Source: Burhinus oedicnemus (taxonomy: Eukaryota; Chordata; Aves; Charadriiformes; Burhinidae). From it: DNA of 64,000 nucleotides. Both the position numbers and the translations under genes were made by a program. A model generated the notes under the pieces. It was not told the DNA's origin and did not search any database. It worked only from the letters and a program-made list of their open reading frames with translations. Below are positions 25,628 to 37,965 of this stretch, piece by piece (the first letter of the stretch is position 1; every line of letters begins with the position of its first letter). The DNA lies in the NCBI GenBank assembly GCA_008921705.1, contig VFFE01007570.1, forward strand, positions 1,053,915-1,117,914, read 5' to 3'.

Positions 25628-28600
25628 GTTCTAAATTTTAATTGGGTTTAATTTTTGGCTTGGAATTGTGCGTCTGGCTCAGAGAGAGGAAGAAAGCCCT
25701 TAGCTACATTTTTAAAAATCCAAGCTTGGATGAGCTCTTTAAGTGATTAAAAAGTTTGCTTTGCAAAGGCAGTAATTTCAGACACACTTCTGGCTGCTAA
25801 GACATGTCTATGTTTCATTTTCTGTATATTTTTAGGGAACTTAAGTGGGGTGGGTAGCTCACTCATTGGAAAAAGGTTTTTTTAAATGTCATGCTTCATT
25901 TGGCTGCATGGAAAAGCTGAGTATCAGATGTCCTGTCAGGAAATAAGATACACTGATACACAATGTGCAAACATTTTATTTTGAAGAACTCCTTCACAGT
26001 CTCACTTCATGGAAGTGAGTTGCCCAACTTAGTCACACAGCAGAGAGAAGTCTACATCCTGATTTAGGTTTAATTTCTTGGTTTAGAGCTCATGGCAGCA
26101 GGATATCTGAAAGGGAAAGCATGCCTCTGTTTTTCTATGGTTTCAATGCTTCTTATCTCCACCATCAGGAACTGGGTCTCAGCACACCAGGATAGGGAGA
26201 GAACATTAGCTCAGGGAAATTTTTTAACCTCTTTTTTATAGCTTGTTTATTAAGAGTGGAAGGGGAATGACTAGTCTTTTATTTACGATCATCACAGCAT
26301 CATGTTCCTTATTTTGCAGAAGGGCTCTCTGCAGGTCTGGGGATAGGTGATACCAATGAAAAACTGCAGTTTGTTGTCAGGCAGTTTTCTTAGTCTCCCC
26401 TTGAACAGAAGCTTTACATTTCAGGGCAGGCAACACTTCCCCAAATGCCTGTTGTTATGATATGACCTTATTCTAGCACCACCAAAAGTCCTTTGGGTTA
26501 TATTGAGAAGGGGCAACCAGTTATTTCAGAAAGGAAAAAAAAAATTCAGGAAATTTAAAGTCCTTTTCCTGTGTCCTAAAAGAACTGACTCATGTAGTGG
26601 CATTTACTCCTGTTGAGTTACTCCTTATTTTGCAGCTCATCTTGAATGAAGAATAGACTGTTCCTTAAGAGTGGCTATTTATTTTGGGGACCATCTTTCT
26701 CAGCTTCACACAGATAATGGAAAGGTCTCACAGAAAAAAAAATATCCCATTGGAAACCAAGCCTCCTCACAGGTCTTCAACGCAGAAAGAAACCTCTTAC
26801 CTGCTTGTTCACCAGCTCTGGGATTCTCAAGCCGTAAACAGTCATGGATGTCATGAAATGTACCCAGTAATCCCCAGCAGTAAGACAGTGTGCAGAAACC
26901 AGTGTTTCAATGCATTGGATTGAAATTTAAGACAGAAATTGAACTTAGAAAGATGTCTTTCTCTTCAAAATAAAACCATCAGAGATGCCAGACACAATCA
27001 TAGTGACCTCGTGTATACACTCCTTCCAATTTGGAAGAAACTTTGCCATGATAGTGAGCATGTCATCAAAGTCTCAAGGTAATGTTTAATTGAACTCTTT
27101 TTCTTTTCTTTTTCCATAACTATATTCAGTATTGTACTGATGTTTTCTCAGTTAGTTCATCTGTCTCCGCATTTTATCTTTCTGTCTGTCAGGCTTATTA
27201 GCATACTTTGACAGATTAAAAGGCTAAGGTCAAACAAACAAATCCCCAAAGAACTACTGCTAATTATTGTCATATGTTTTTTAAATACTTTCGCTTCTTC
27301 AAAGAATTTCATAAGGAACTAAATTCAACTTTGCAGTCTAACTGTTTCTTTTATGAGCCCCTCCTCTCTTTAACATCACTTTTCCTAGCCACCCTCCAGT
27401 GCCCCTACCCCTATTCTCATGTTTTAGGTAGGCAATTAGCTATTTACAAAAATGCAAGACTGTGCTTCAGATGAGTTACATTTTGTGGAAGGTACCTGAA
27501 GCACATATTGACACACAGCAAGTACTGTTCAGTAAGCCAACAAACACAGATTTGGGTGGCTCTTCTTTTTCATGATGTCTGAAGAAGTAACAGATACTTT
27601 TTATTGCTGGCAAAGTGATGCAGATCATCCTTCCCCAAGAATCCTGCTCAGAGACTAGTGAGTGCTGCATACAGCTGTGGTCAACAAAGGGGTCTTTCGC
27701 ACCCCAACATTTTCACTCTGTTTGTACGGTGGGGAGGATTGGTTCGGATCTGAAGGTAGGAAGAAGGCCAATGAGCTGCATGCTAATACCAGGTGCTGTA
27801 CAAAGTTTCCTGTATCTTCAGCTTCTTAGGAGACAAAACAGAGCAAGTAGATGGTCTGAGCGTGACTGAAAAAAAAATAATTTAAAAAACCAAAACACAA
27901 AAGTCCAACACACATTCAGTTGGGAAGAATGATTGTAAGCACAGTCAGCTGAATACTTTCTGTATTCGTTGTTGGCCAAGGTAAATAATAAGGTAGGAGT
28001 TGGTCAGATAAAGGAAGATATTGGCTTCTTGTGAGGATGAGACAACAGGTGGCTAAAGTAAATAGAGGGGGAGTGCTTTTGGAACAAGATAAGCAACAAA
28101 ACAATCCTGATTAGCTTAATGAGCAGACATGTATTTATCTTATGCCTCCACTTTTCTATTAATTTCCAGACACTTCCATGCTTCAAGACAATATATCTGT
28201 TTTTTAAAGGATTAATTGTTTGACAGGTATGCAAAGGTAGCATTGCCAAACCTTGTTCATGGCAGGTAAATCATTACATGGCCTAAGACAGTGTTCATTA
28301 GCAGTATTGTCAATCAAGTGGGAGTCTTGCCAGAGAATTGCTGATGATACGACAGGGTCAGAGACGAAGATATTCAGTCTCTATTCATCCATCAGATTAT
28401 TTTTTTTTTAAATCAATTTGCAGCATGATAATTGAGTCAAGTTTATTGTGCTGCCCCTCAAACAATGTAGGATTTGGTGATGATAAATCTCTTGGTACTG
28501 GGACCACACAAAAAAGAGAACAAGAGGAAGAGAGAGGAAAAAAGGAGGAGGGAAGCAGGAGAGTTGGGGTAGGGTGGGGAGATGAAAGCTAATGTTAAGA

Positions 28601-29279
28601 TAAATATTTTAGGAAGGGAAAGTTTCAACTGGAGAAGGCCTGTCTTTAAGATGAAAAAAACAGTTGGGAGATGAAGTCCTCAGTTAAAGAAATTCTTCAC
28701 TAAAGGTGAAGGGCTCAATTGCCGTTCATGTATCTGTATCATCTGAAATTATTCCACTGATAAAACCAATGTGTATGTATCCTTCCCAGGGGAACAATGC
28801 TGCCTTCAAAAGTATTGTTTCTTTCTCCTGTGTTGGCGAGCCCTTTTGTAAAATGTTTTCCCCTTCAAACACATGCCTGTGCGCACATATGTGCATGCCA
28901 GGTCTGTGTGCTGACTACGTCTCTGTGTCAGAAGATTAAAAAAAAAAAAAATAATGTGGAAGGGAAAATGAAAAGTCTCTTTCTAAGGCAGAAAGAGGAG
29001 GGCTTTCTACAGGGAGGAAAGCCCTCTTCTATCAAGCTGGGCATGGCTCTGATTTCCAGGGCAAATGTCCAGTGCTGTATTTCCAGCCCAGGAAGAAGTG
29101 TTTGTAAGCCTCCCTCCCATGACCTGCACCCTTCTCACACTTATGCCAAAGAGTTAAAATAAGTGCCGTTGCCATCACGCACAGGATTCCTGTAAATCGA
29201 TGTTACTGGTAAACATGTGCTTGCTTATCTACTTTCCTCAGTTTGCTGTTTGGCTGATTTCAGACACATGATAAATAGA
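25628..29279. other. A+T-rich non-coding stretch
   Basis: No exon is recognised. Besides the MIR-like remnant near 25970-26085, I see only short homopolymer patches (for example poly-A near 28937-28952) and a purine-rich stretch near 28510-28585 with several G runs. Frames of up to 121 codons (28797-29162) show no known domain. Confidence 0.5.
25970..26085 (-). repeat. Probable MIR remnant
   Basis: The central word 'gtgagttgcccaact', followed by 'agtcacacagcagagagaag', matches the MIR core in reverse complement (the part around the ACTTGCCCAAGGTCACACAG signature). The upstream 'cattttattttgaagaac' keeps the spacing of the next MIR block. It is diverged, as expected for a SINE older than the bird lineage. 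Confidence 0.42.
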
Positions 29280-29860
29280 CCATTCCTAAATTTTCGTATA
29301 ATTACATTTAAATATAATTTTGAGCAATTAAAACGAATGGGAGAGGAATTCATATGAAATCTGTCTCAAAATAAACCTCTAAAATATCTGAGTGGCGCAT
29401 TCCAGGGTGATTTCTTAAACTCCCCTTCATAGAGCAGCCGTGCTCACGAGCTCTCCCCTCAGACCCCGACTCCTTTCTGGGACTCATCAGGCTGATGCTG
29501 AACATATTTAAATCCTCCCCATAAAAGGTTTAGTCTAAGTTGCTTCTCCAGTACTTGTTTGAACATTAAATATGCAAATAATCATCATTACACTTCCAAC
29601 AATTACACATGTTTGCGAGCACCATGTCAAGTACTGGCAGCAGTGCAATCATTTGTAAAGACAAATATTCCATTCCAAGAGATGTCATGCTGCTTAGAAG
29701 ATTTCTTTTTGTATTAGTAGCCACACTGCTGCTTCATAAAGTGTGCAAATGAACGTGACAGTGCTGCCAATAGCTGCCAGTTCCTTCCTCTCGGCAGAGC
29801 AGATGTCAATCAACCATCCCAAACAGACAAGGCCTCGGTACTGCCGCAGACATTAAACAT
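29280..29860. promoter_or_regulatory. Candidate conserved non-coding element
   Basis: Repeat-free sequence with a POU octamer ATGCAAAT at 29572-29579 next to 'aatcatcatta', and ATGTCAATCA at 29803-29812, which fits the PBX/MEIS-type motif (CTGTCAATCA) at nine of ten positions. It borders the pyrimidine tract and promoter-like block to its right. Conservation is inferred from character, not from alignment. Confidence 0.4.
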
Positions 29861-30270
29861 GTAGGATGGAGAAGGGAGGGCACAAACAACACAGGCAGCG
29901 CAGGGGCTCAGCGCGCTCCTCTCTCTCCCTCTCCCTCCTCCTCCTCTCCCTCTCAGCCTCTCTCCCTCTCTCTTTCTCTCTGAGGAGGCCCGAGGCCGTT
30001 GGAATATTTTAATTTCTGATTTCTGACTATATTATCGCATGTTTGTAACAGACGAATTGTAATTTGTAGCTCTGAGGTGATATGAAAAGCTGCCTGCGAC
30101 CGTAGGACAGATGCAGGCGTGTGTGGCAGACTTCTCTCCTCGCTGCTCTTGCCTCCTTCCCTCTCTCTCCCGCTCTTTATGTAGTTATGGATAATTGTCA
30201 GCGTTCACTTTTATCACATCCAAAGTAGCAGCTTAGAGAAGATGCGACTTTAGTCAGGACTAATCTTGCC
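29861..30270. promoter_or_regulatory. Promoter-like block with long pyrimidine tract
   Basis: CpG-containing sequence ('cagcgcgctcc') leads into a C/T-dominated tract at 29916-29981 with CTCTCCCT units (GAGA-type on the minus strand). It is followed by 'gaggcccgaggccg' and an A+T-rich stretch, and a second pyrimidine-rich patch lies at about 30131-30180. GAGA-type tracts next to CpG-containing DNA are common at vertebrate developmental promoters and 5' leaders. No start site, reading frame or splice site can be fixed from the sequence alone. Confidence 0.35.
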
Positions 30271-30740
30271 TCCTCCTGAAGTGGGAAAATCCCAAGTATT
30301 TCAGGGTCCTATTGATAACCCTTGTGCTTTTTTTCCATAAAAGACGGATGACTCTGGCAAGCTTGGGAGACTGCAGATAATGGGATTGACTTGGTACTTA
30401 AATCTCAGTGAACCAAGACAGCATAAGTAATTAGTGAATTGGATCCATACTGGGGTGCTAATGATGGCTAATACTGCCCCACACCATTCTAAAAAACGCA
30501 AGATACACATCCATCTCATTCAGATAAAATGGAGGGGACACTGCTTTTGCGGGCATCATTTATTTCTTCCTTAGCACGGAATTTATCCCCCGTAAAAAAA
30601 AAATAATCTAATTTTCCTGGAGTGACATCCAGAAGAACAAGTGACCATTCTGTCAGAAGAGTTCATTATGATCACAAATACCTCTGGTGTTTTTAATTAA
30701 GAAAGGCTAATTAAGAGAAACTACGCATTTATCTTCTTAT
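30271..30740. promoter_or_regulatory. Candidate conserved non-coding element, homeodomain cores
   Basis: Contains TAATTAG at 30428-30434, then 'gctaatgatggctaatac'. Near the right end, TTAATTAA at 30693-30700 and TAATTAA at 30708-30714 lie 15 bases apart. No repeat family or exon is recognised. Confidence 0.35.
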
Positions 30741-31189
30741 CTAGTTGTCAAGGGAAAAGTCACAAACACTAACTATATGCTGTTTGAATGGGAGAGGCAG
30801 TTCATATTTTTAATCTTCTTTTTTTTTTTTTCATTTTCAAACAGACCAAATCCTCACACAGGAGAAACTTCACTTAAAGAAACTATTTCGTTTTTTAAAC
30901 CAACGCTCCAACTTTTATTAAGTGTAGTTCAACTCCAAGTCCCGATTTTCCTCCAGGTTAGTATAATTGTGTACAAACTAGCATTCTGCCTCATTTTTCT
31001 TTCCCCACGGAGTGATAGCATTTTATCAGGATAATTTAGATAAATGTCTTTCCGTAGGGTTTGCTTATCCTTCCAGGAGCTATGATCGACAAACAGCCAC
31101 ATAAGATGAATGGCATCGTGTTTTGATCAAATGTATTCTCATCTAAAAGTAGAGAGGGTTTCAAGGTGAGGGGAACGTCTGTTTTCCTT

Positions 31190-31640
31190 AGATGTGATCG
31201 TCAGAGGGTGGTCCTCCCTTCCCTCCCCCCGCCGCCCCAGTGCCCTCCGGTTTGTTACAGGGGCTGCGAGTTAGGATGTTTGTGCGCGTGAGCGTGAGCG
31301 TTGCACATATCAGACCCTAAAACCAGGGACGGCTCGGTGGAAGATGTGTTGAACTAATCAAACGGCCTTGGCAAAAAGAGTTTTACAGGGATAGCTGAAG
31401 ACAGGGAGGAGGTTGGGTGGGTGGAGGGGGGAATGGCACGCGGAAACTGGGAACCAAGGCACCCTTCAGCTTTCGTGCTGCCAGCTAAATCCTAAAGCCA
31501 GACAACTGATCTAGCCCGTTTCAGCTTCTTATTTGCAATTTGTCCTGTTGTTATGGGACTTTAAAAAAGGTGTGACTCGAGGCAGGCTTGGGCTGTAGCA
31601 TATAAAGGGTTAAGATGCAACATTACTGAACATTACTGAT
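31190..31640 (+). promoter_or_regulatory. Candidate TATA-containing promoter
   Basis: From about 31190 to 31560 the sequence is richer in G+C and CpG than its surroundings, including 'tgcgcgtgagcgtgagcg' near 31283. A clean TATA box (TATAAAGG) lies at 31601-31608. A start would then be expected near 31630, where 'cattactga' occurs twice (31621 and 31631). A G-quadruplex-capable stretch lies at 31404-31431. No downstream coding frame is recognised, so the product is unknown and may be non-coding. Confidence 0.35.
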
Positions 31641-32198
31641 TAACAGCAAAAGAGACTCCTGCCAGACAGTGATTTTTATTTTTTTTTCCTTTTCTTTTCT
31701 TTCTGTATTAGGATTAAGCTGAAATTTTTCTTTTCCCTGACTGTCAGAAGAATCTTAATTCTGTACTGGGTTATTTTGGCAAGTACCTCAGTAGGTGTGT
31801 GTGTGACCACAGTAGGAAATGCTTTTTAAGGAGAACTTCATATTCAGCATTTGGGGAGAAAAAGCTGTTTCATACAGGGGCTCTTCGTTTTCCTTCTCAA
31901 TCTGTAACTGATTAGGAGGCATTCAGAGCTAATGTAGGATGAAAAAATGGGCAGATTCTCTGATGAGGAGGAGGAAGCGGGGGTTGGTTGGGGTAAGGAT
32001 CTGAACTGGATTAGTAAAAACTCAAGTTTTAGTTGGGATGGGGCTAAAGTGTTAGCCCAGAGGCAGGCAGGCTGCCCTTCATCAGCAGAAATGCTCTCAC
32101 TACACTGACTCTTTCTGCTTCTCAAAAAGCAGAGTCCCTCTGAAAGAGTGTTCTGCAAATTGCAGCTTTAACCTCATCCTTTTGATCTGGCCCAGAGA
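31641..32198. other. Non-coding stretch before the CTTT tract
   Basis: No exon or repeat family recognised. It contains T-rich and purine-rich patches and a short TG run near 31796-31804. If the TATA box at 31601 is used, this would be transcribed leader or first intron. Confidence 0.4.
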
Positions 32199-32391
<193 letters not shown>

Positions 32392-34599
32392 GTCTTGCCG
32401 CACACAAGAACTTTTGGCTTGTGTAGTTGCTAGATGCATGTATTTCTAAAATGACAGGCATTTTTATAATACTAATAAATCACACAGTCCTTTAAGTCTA
32501 AAACTAAACTCTGCCTCCTCCCCAACCAGGTTTCCTTTTGCCTTTCTGCTTACCACTGACTTACTTCACTCTTGTTAGCTTTTAGGCCTTGTAATCCTCA
32601 AAAAAAAATAATTTTAAAAAAATTATTTTCACTGTTCGATCCCTGAAGTATTTTGTCCTGAAGAAATCTGAAATACATTAGTCTACATAAATAATCAGGA
32701 TCCCCATTTCATAATTAACAACATTTTTTGGGAAGCACTGCAGTGTGGAAGGGTAGGACAAGAGTATGAGAAAAATTGCTGTTAAGATGTGAGGATGTAC
32801 CTTCTGCAAAATTAGAATACTGTTTGTTAAGGAAGGTCTCTTCTCTTAGATTTCTTACTGTAACTGTTCCCCTTCCATGAGTTTAGCTTTTGGAAGAGCT
32901 TCATTGTTTATCTTCCTAACAGCCTGCATTTCCCCTTGAATATGATGAATGCAGCTGCAAGACCTTGCATCACCAGTTTTGGGAGTTTGTCACATGGTGG
33001 TGGTCTTGAAAGAGTTTTCTAGCAGAAAGAGAAATACCTCCCTTCTTTTGACCTAATTTGCTCAAATATTTAGTAGTTACTCCCATTTCTGCTGTTGTCC
33101 CTGGAAATAGCCCTAGAAATTGCAGGCACTGATAGAAATAATCACATCACTGGACAATTTCATCTAAAACACTGCAATTCTCAGTTTTTACTTCTGAAAT
33201 ATTATTCCCCATTTTTTCTCACTAAACAAGAAAGCTTTGGCAGAAATTAGAAACAAAAAAAAGAAAAACCTGGAACTGATATATGATCTGTCCACTTACA
33301 CCTTAGACTTACATACACTATTAGCGGAATTACAGAGCTTATAGCAAATGGTATTAAATCTCAGACACTTGGCTAAAAGCAGGTCCATATCCAAGGTTAT
33401 AGAAAAGGAGGGGTCATTTTTATGAAGAGACTGACCTCCCCCAAACTAGTATCTGCCACGCATTTCTTTTCCTAACATTTCAAAAAGAGGTCAATTCATT
33501 CCCAAATCCTTCCTAACAAGACTTTGAAAGTTACATTAAAACAAAAAGAAAAAAAAAGAAAGAAAAAATGTACAGAGCCCTTACATGAATATGAAGGCAG
33601 GACAGACTACATTAGTCAACTTCTTTTTGATGCTGAGGGGTGGAAGTCAAGATAGCACTTGTTTTTCCTACCCATCGGAAAAAATAACAGGAGCTGCAAG
33701 TATCATTTTCATTAAGGGGGGAAATATGGAAGAACGAATCCTGAATCACTCTTCCCTGCTGGAAAATGCCCAGATTCTTCTTGTCTGCTGTAGGAGAGTC
33801 TGTAGTCCACATAGATAAGTAGTGGAGATAGAAAAAAGGTTCATGTAAAATGAAAGTGGAAGCAGTACACGTAAACAACGATTTCATTCGACTTCTGATT
33901 TTCCCTTTCCATGATTAAGCACATACGGCAGAAAGACAGAAAGAAATGGGTCTTATTTTAAAGAAAGCAACTCAGAATACCATACTTTGCTTTTTACATC
34001 TTATACCAGCTATCAGGATGCTGCTGAAAAAGTCCCAGAATTAAAAGTAATTCCCTCAACTTGAGCAAACAGCCCTGAAATGTGCCAGTTGCTGGCATGT
34101 TTCCACTGGTTTGAAAGTTTGAAAGCAGGCTAAAAAATTTAGGGGTAGTTTTTGTTTGTTTGTTCCTGACCGCTGATAGCATGAGCTAGCAGCTGGTAGG
34201 AGAATAAAGGAAAATGTGTGTGTATTGGCAGCAGACAATTTATAACATGAAGCGATTATTCTCTCAGAGTCTTAAACATCAGAACTTGTGTCTTAAAAAA
34301 TAATAATTTGCTTGGACAATTTTACAACTGAGCATTTAGTTTTTTCCCATTTTTCCTCCTTCAAAGATGTGTTGGAATTTGTAACCAACAAGATACATAA
34401 TTTATCAATCTTGTACTTTTTTTTAAGAGGCGTTTTTCAATCTTGTGCCTTTTAAAGCCTAGTTTCAATCCTAGCTTGGTAAACCTACATCTCCACCTAG
34501 TGGTTTCCCAGAAAGGTGAAGCAATTATTTTTCAAGCGGTGTGGGCATCCAGCTAGTTTGTAGCGCAACACCAGTGTAAAGAAACTACGTTCTTTCTGA
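32392..34599. other. A+T-rich non-coding stretch
   Basis: No exon or mobile element is recognised. An A+T-only inverted patch (aataatttt/aaaattatt) lies near 32608-32630. Frames of up to about 90 codons near 33585-33887 overlap on opposite strands and look random. Confidence 0.5.
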
Positions 34600-34760
34600 A
34601 TAACATATTTTAAGAGTTGTGATTAAATATATATAAACATGCTAATTGAATGTTGAAATTTCATTGCCATATGTAATTAGATAATGGCTCTTTTATTTCT
34701 TAGTATTTCTTCATAATTTCAGCTTCCAACAGAAAAATTAAATTTTAGTGCAGCATTGGT
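34600..34760. promoter_or_regulatory. Candidate A+T-rich regulatory element
   Basis: A short repeat-free stretch with 'catgctaattgaatg' and 'gtaattagataatgg', that is, three homeodomain-type TAAT cores within about 50 bases. This is motif evidence only. Confidence 0.25.
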
Positions 34761-37700
34761 TTATCCTGTATTTTCTGTAAGCCCATCCTAAGCCATGCTT
34801 GGTCAATGCTGGGAGCTAGAGATACCATCTTGCCTACACACACGTCTCTGATCCAAAGTGTGACCAAAGCCCCAAACTAAGCACAAAACAATTAGCAGGA
34901 ACTTGAAAATGCTCTGGGACCTCTCCTTTGTACAGAGATGCTTTTTATAACCCTCTGGTTTAGGATACTTCACATCCGATGTGAGGAATTTTCAGGAAAT
35001 CCATGAAGGGAACAGGCGTGCACAATGCGTGTGGCTTTGGTACTAGAGAAAGAAAGATTTTTAAAAGCCTTTCTGTCCTTTCACAAAAAACCTTCTCTTG
35101 ACTCTTCAAAAGATTCTTTCTCCAATTGTTCTAAAAAAATTATGAAGGATAGCTCTGAAAGATTCTCCTTTGGAATATAGGGAAATGGATTGCTGAAAAA
35201 AGCTCCAGTGCCGATGCAGTTGGATACTGTCCCATACAGTCACCGTAAACCATTTCTGGAAGAGCTATCTGAAGCATATAAAAAAAATTTCAGGTACACA
35301 GAGAAATTAATATCTTTCGGTACCAGCAAATCCATTCTGTTTAAAAAATAAAATATAGGCAGAAATTAAATTAGTCTCCTCATCCCATCCAAAATACCTT
35401 ATTTTTTTCAGCCATAGTTCTCATTCTTCTTTCATGTCTCTGCAGTGCCAGTCACTTCATACAGCAGTGAAAATCCAAGTGGTTTTTGGGGGTTAGAATC
35501 CCATTCTTTAACAAAACAGCCAGTTCCATAGAACTATTCATGGTGCACAAAATTGTGTGCCTAAACCTGTGCGGAATTGGATCATTCACATGGACAGTAG
35601 ATGTACTGTTAATTAAATGCTACTTGTAATAAAATATATTAAAGTGATTGAAGCTGCTGTAGCTGCAGTGGGCCTAGAAAGTACAATAATCCTTCACTGT
35701 AATGTAGAATCCTCGTGTCAGAAACATGTACAGTACTTAGAAAGAGTATAATTAATGCACATTAACATATATACTCAGAGAGAGAATATATGAAGAGGGT
35801 GCTTTGGGACATGGTTAAAATTTTTGTGACTTCAAATTAGGGAAATTTGGAAAATCTCCAGTTCAGCAATTTAAAATGATTAAATGGTATCATAACGTTG
35901 TCCTAAAACTGGACAAATGTGAAGAAGTGTGGAAATGTGGTTTTGTTTCATTAATGAGATATTCCAGCCTTAAATATTGTTTTCCACAAATACAATAAAT
36001 ATTGATTTTCTTAGCTAATTAAGAATGGATGGTCACCCACAAATAATTAAACTAAGCATTTAGTCTTGTATAGTGAAATGAAAAATTAGATGCTTTTTTC
36101 AGAGATGGGTAGCATGTGAAGGTCATTAGACAGTCCAAGGTCAGTATTCAACTAAAACTGAGATCTACCGCTGAAAAGTGAGGAGGCATTGTTTTGGAGA
36201 AGGAGGAGCATTTTGGGTGGCTGAGAACCGTTGCTGTCTGAGATGGTCACTGTTTGAAATTTGGAGGCGGAGGTGAAAACTGGAGGTGAAAATGGAAGCT
36301 TATTTTTCCTGTAGAGAGAGTTCACCCTTCTCGTGAATAGTGAGACCTGCAGGATGCTGCCAATCAGCGCGGTGAAGTCACCAGCAAGAGGGCCCGGCTG
36401 GGCTTGCCCTGAGCTCTGGTGGCTTGCTGGGCTCCTTCTGACCAGTTAGAAATGGTGTCCTGTAATACGTGCTATGCCTGACACATACATGTCACAGACC
36501 CAGTACTCTTGAGAGCATCCAGTTAAAAGCAGTTTGGGCAGACAACACAAGTGCTGCAAAACTCTGGACTAGCTTTTAGGCAGAAAAATGGAGCTGGCTG
36601 AAAAACAAGAATAAGAGATGGCAAAACTACCACACCTCATTTCCCTCTTGCTTTAGCTGGCCTTTGGCTATTTTATGTTTCAGAATTAGATAAAAAGGTA
36701 GAATCAGAAAAGGAAAAAAGCGACAACGTTGTTGATTTTTTCCCCTCATTTACGTGAAGCCTGAAAAGCAGAAATTCAGCCTCTTTAGGAAGAAGATAAG
36801 GTTAGGATCCACCTGGGCTGCCCAGTCCTACTTGCCAATTGTTTGTTGGTCATGCTCTGCCCAACTGTTTAAATCCATGCCACCTGTCTGGGTCCTTTAA
36901 GTAATCCAAGTAGTCGATTAAAGAGCTCAGTGTGATTGAGCACTCTTCATTGGCTGTCACAGCAACAAAAGGGCCATAAGTGGTGGTTTAATGATATATG
37001 TAAAAGGATGAAGTATCCAGTGTTGCTACTCAAACTATATTCCTGCTTTTCCTGATGGTAAAATTAATAATCTTACAATATGGGTAGCTCTAACAAGAAT
37101 CTAGAACATCACTTTCTCAGGAAAAAATGAAAAAAGATTGTGGCATTGGATAAAAGCCCTTGTGACTGTTTAGGAAAATTACAGGCTCCACAAATATTCC
37201 AGAGAAATAAAGACTCAAAATAGCAAATGTGCGTAAGTCCAGAGAGTTGCAAATATTCCAACCATGGTAGATTTCTCATCAGGTGGATGAGATTTCTCAT
37301 CAACTTGTAGTTGTCATAGATGTAAGTAATAGTCAGCATAAACAGTTGACAGAACTAACCGCCAAATGGCAGTCTTTATATTATGTTGTATTTGACCTAA
37401 AAGGAAGAGTAATTGTGAGCTTGCTTTAATGACCCTTTTGTTTTCCAGGCCAATCAGCTCATGCATGCCGAAGTGTGTGCTATGTTCACGTGTTACTGTT
37501 AAGACTTTCAAGGAAGTATTATCACAAAGCATTTATCAAACATGTACAGCAAAGCTGACATGATGAAACTCAGATTATTTTACTGTAATACAGTTGTTGG
37601 ATCTGAAAAAATGTACAACAAAACCCCTTCATGATTCCCTCTACCTTTACAGGTCCGGGAACCATGCAACACCCCACAGGTGCTGCGTGACATGGCTGGA

Positions 37701-37884
37701 AAACTTCCTGTGTTCTCATTGCTTGGACTTCTTTTCTAATTTTCAGGAATTGAAATAAACATACACTCTGGATGAGTCATTATTTCTAAAACTTGAGGAC
37801 TCAGAGACTCATATTGTAAGTAGAGAGACCATCACACAAAGTAAATTCTTCAGTTACAGACATATATTTTATCGGAGATTTATT
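34761..37884. other. Non-coding stretch
   Basis: No gene or repeat family is recognised. A purine-rich, G-rich patch at about 36175-36300 stands out in composition. Near 35730-36070 several ATTAAT words occur, which may be regulatory but cannot be supported further. Confidence 0.5.
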
Positions 37885-37965
37885 AGTATAAACTGATATA
37901 TAAAGTCTAGTATTATAACTAACATATAAACTCTGGTATAAACTTATAAACTCTAGTATTAAACA
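37885..37965. repeat. Imperfect tandem repeat of 'tataaaStctRgtat'
   Basis: Three similar units begin at about 37899, 37925 and 37945, each with TATAAA followed by STCTRGTAT. The spacing is uneven (26 then 20 bases). They look like local duplications in A+T-rich DNA, and the TATAAA words are probably part of the repeat and not working promoters. Confidence 0.5.

Noticed and set aside
37899..37950. Three TATAAA words as a promoter array
   Set aside because: They are part of a local imperfect tandem repeat with no CpG or start-site context.
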